A model generated the notes under the pieces. The model had not been told where the DNA came from. It worked only from the letters and a program-made list of their open reading frames with translations, and made no database searches. The position numbers and the translations under genes were made by a program. Shown one piece after another: positions 6,539-6,877 of a DNA stretch of 6,877 nt. Where the stretch lies: contig JAJQGR010000219.1 of NCBI GenBank assembly GCA_021200345.1, positions 1-6,877 of the forward strand, in the 5' to 3' direction. Positions within the stretch are counted from its first letter, which is position 1; each line of letters opens with the position of its first letter. This DNA is from Lachnospiraceae bacterium (GTDB taxonomy: Bacteria; Bacillota; Clostridia; Lachnospirales; Lachnospiraceae).

Positions 6539-6663
6539 TATTATTTACAGCCTTTTCATTAAAGATTAATTTTATCTTTTATAATGTGAATATAAGGAAC
6601 ATCACTTTTTTTCAGATAGAAAAGTCCTTAAGAAAAATTAAGGAATCATTTACTTCACCAACA
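6539..6663. other. AT-rich divergent intergenic region
   Basis: The space between the two divergent promoters holds no coding frame I can support. It is very AT-rich and contains two small inverted repeats. One is AAAGAT/ATCTTT at 6561-6579 with a 7-nt loop. The other is TCCTTAA/TTAAGGA at 6625-6644 with a 6-nt loop. A TATAAT at 6580-6585 on the plus strand lacks a good -35 at 16-18 nt, so it is at most a weak second promoter for the flotillin-like gene. Confidence 0.5.
6625..6644. repeat. Perfect 7-bp inverted repeat upstream of the flotillin-like gene
   Basis: TCCTTAA (6625-6631) and TTAAGGA (6638-6644) are perfect reverse complements separated by GAAAAA. The repeat ends about 20 nt before the predicted -35 of the flotillin-like gene and could bind a dimeric regulator. 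No known operator family was recognised. Confidence 0.35.
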
Positions 6664-6693
6664 TTGCGGGTGATCACAGGAATATGGTAAAAT
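6664..6693 (+). promoter_or_regulatory. Extended -10 promoter of the flotillin-like gene, with palindrome in the spacer
   Basis: TTGCGG (6664-6669), an 18-nt spacer and TAAAAT (6688-6693), preceded by TGG (6685-6687), form an extended -10 promoter. The start site should lie near 6700, leaving a leader of about 29 nt. The 8-bp palindrome GTGATCAC (6670-6677) lies directly after the -35 hexamer and could act as an operator half-site pair, but it may be chance. Confidence 0.55.
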
Positions 6694-6728
6694 GAAATAA
6701 ACATTGCAAAAGAGGGAGGTACTTATTT

Positions 6729-6877
6729 ATGTTATCACAGGTTTTACCGTTCTTAATTCCGATTGTTATCATTTTGTTACTTATTGTTATCTTCGTCGGA
6801 GGATACTTAAAAGCACCGCCGGACTCTGCCTTTGTCATCTCCGGCCTGAAAAAGGAACCGCGGGTACTGATCGGCCG
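6729..6877 (+). CDS. Flotillin-like SPFH/Band 7 membrane protein (N-terminal fragment, cut by the right edge)
   Basis: The first 49 codons plus two bases are present. Residues 5-25 form a strongly hydrophobic helix (LPFLIPIVIILLLIVIFVGG), followed by YLKAPPDSAFVISGLKKEPR and VLIG, the typical opening of clostridial flotillins just before the SPFH domain. Flotillins organise membrane microdomains and scaffold signalling and secretion complexes; the protein normally continues with an SPFH domain and a long Glu/Ala-rich coiled coil, both outside this window. ATG 6729 is preceded by GGGAGGT (6714-6720) with 8 nt between, a strong ribosome binding site. It has its own promoter and is divergent from the DUF5058 operon, so a functional link between the two is not implied. 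Confidence 0.85.
   Translation, partial: MLSQVLPFLIPIVIILLLIVIFVGGYLKAPPDSAFVISGLKKEPRVLIG

Noticed and set aside
6605..6624. Possible CodY box (TTTTTTCAGATAGAA)
   Set aside because: It matches the 15-nt consensus at only about 9 positions, which is expected by chance in such AT-rich sequence.
1..6877. tRNA, rRNA, CRISPR array, insertion sequence or prophage signals
   Set aside because: No cloverleaf-like sequence, regularly spaced repeats, transposase motifs or terminal repeats were found on either strand by reading.

Overview
The window looks like chromosomal DNA from a Gram-positive gut-type clostridium, most likely a member of the Lachnospiraceae. The reasons are moderate GC, strong GGAGG-like ribosome binding sites, sigma-A type promoters, a clostridial flotillin, and a DUF5058 membrane protein next to an M20 hydrolase. 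This is inferred from protein character, not from a marker gene. No tRNA, rRNA, CRISPR array, insertion sequence or attachment site was seen.

Region 1 (1-3539, minus strand) is a two-gene unit. A near-consensus promoter (3511-3539) drives a ribonuclease E/G family enzyme (2184-3443). Twenty bases further on comes a large multidomain protein (1-2163), which runs off the left edge. It has 42-residue-period TPR repeats, a disordered linker, a nucleotidyltransferase plus DUF4037 region, and the beginning of a DUF4125 domain. The pairing suggests a role in RNA metabolism, or regulation of something that binds the TPRs, but the target is unknown.

Region 2 (3528-6538, minus strand) is a tightly coupled three-gene operon. 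The order of transcription is a DUF5058 membrane protein (5691-6416), a second polytopic membrane protein (5030-5689, 1-nt gap) and a membrane-anchored M20-family metallohydrolase (3576-5018, 11-nt gap). The two membrane proteins share a small core motif (G-x-[IL]-T ... PAA-x-S), so they may be two halves of one transporter. The likely model is uptake of a peptide or N-acyl amino acid conjugate followed by hydrolysis. The operon has a predicted extended -10 promoter. A strong intrinsic terminator sits in its short 5' leader, between promoter and first gene, so expression is probably attenuated.

Region 3 (6539-6877) is a divergent AT-rich intergenic region with small inverted repeats. It is followed by a promoter and the first 49 codons of a flotillin-like SPFH membrane protein on the plus strand, cut by the right edge.

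The items most worth a second look are the RNase E/G plus TPR-nucleotidyltransferase-DUF4125 pair, the uncharacterised paired membrane proteins with their hydrolase, and the leader terminator controlling them.
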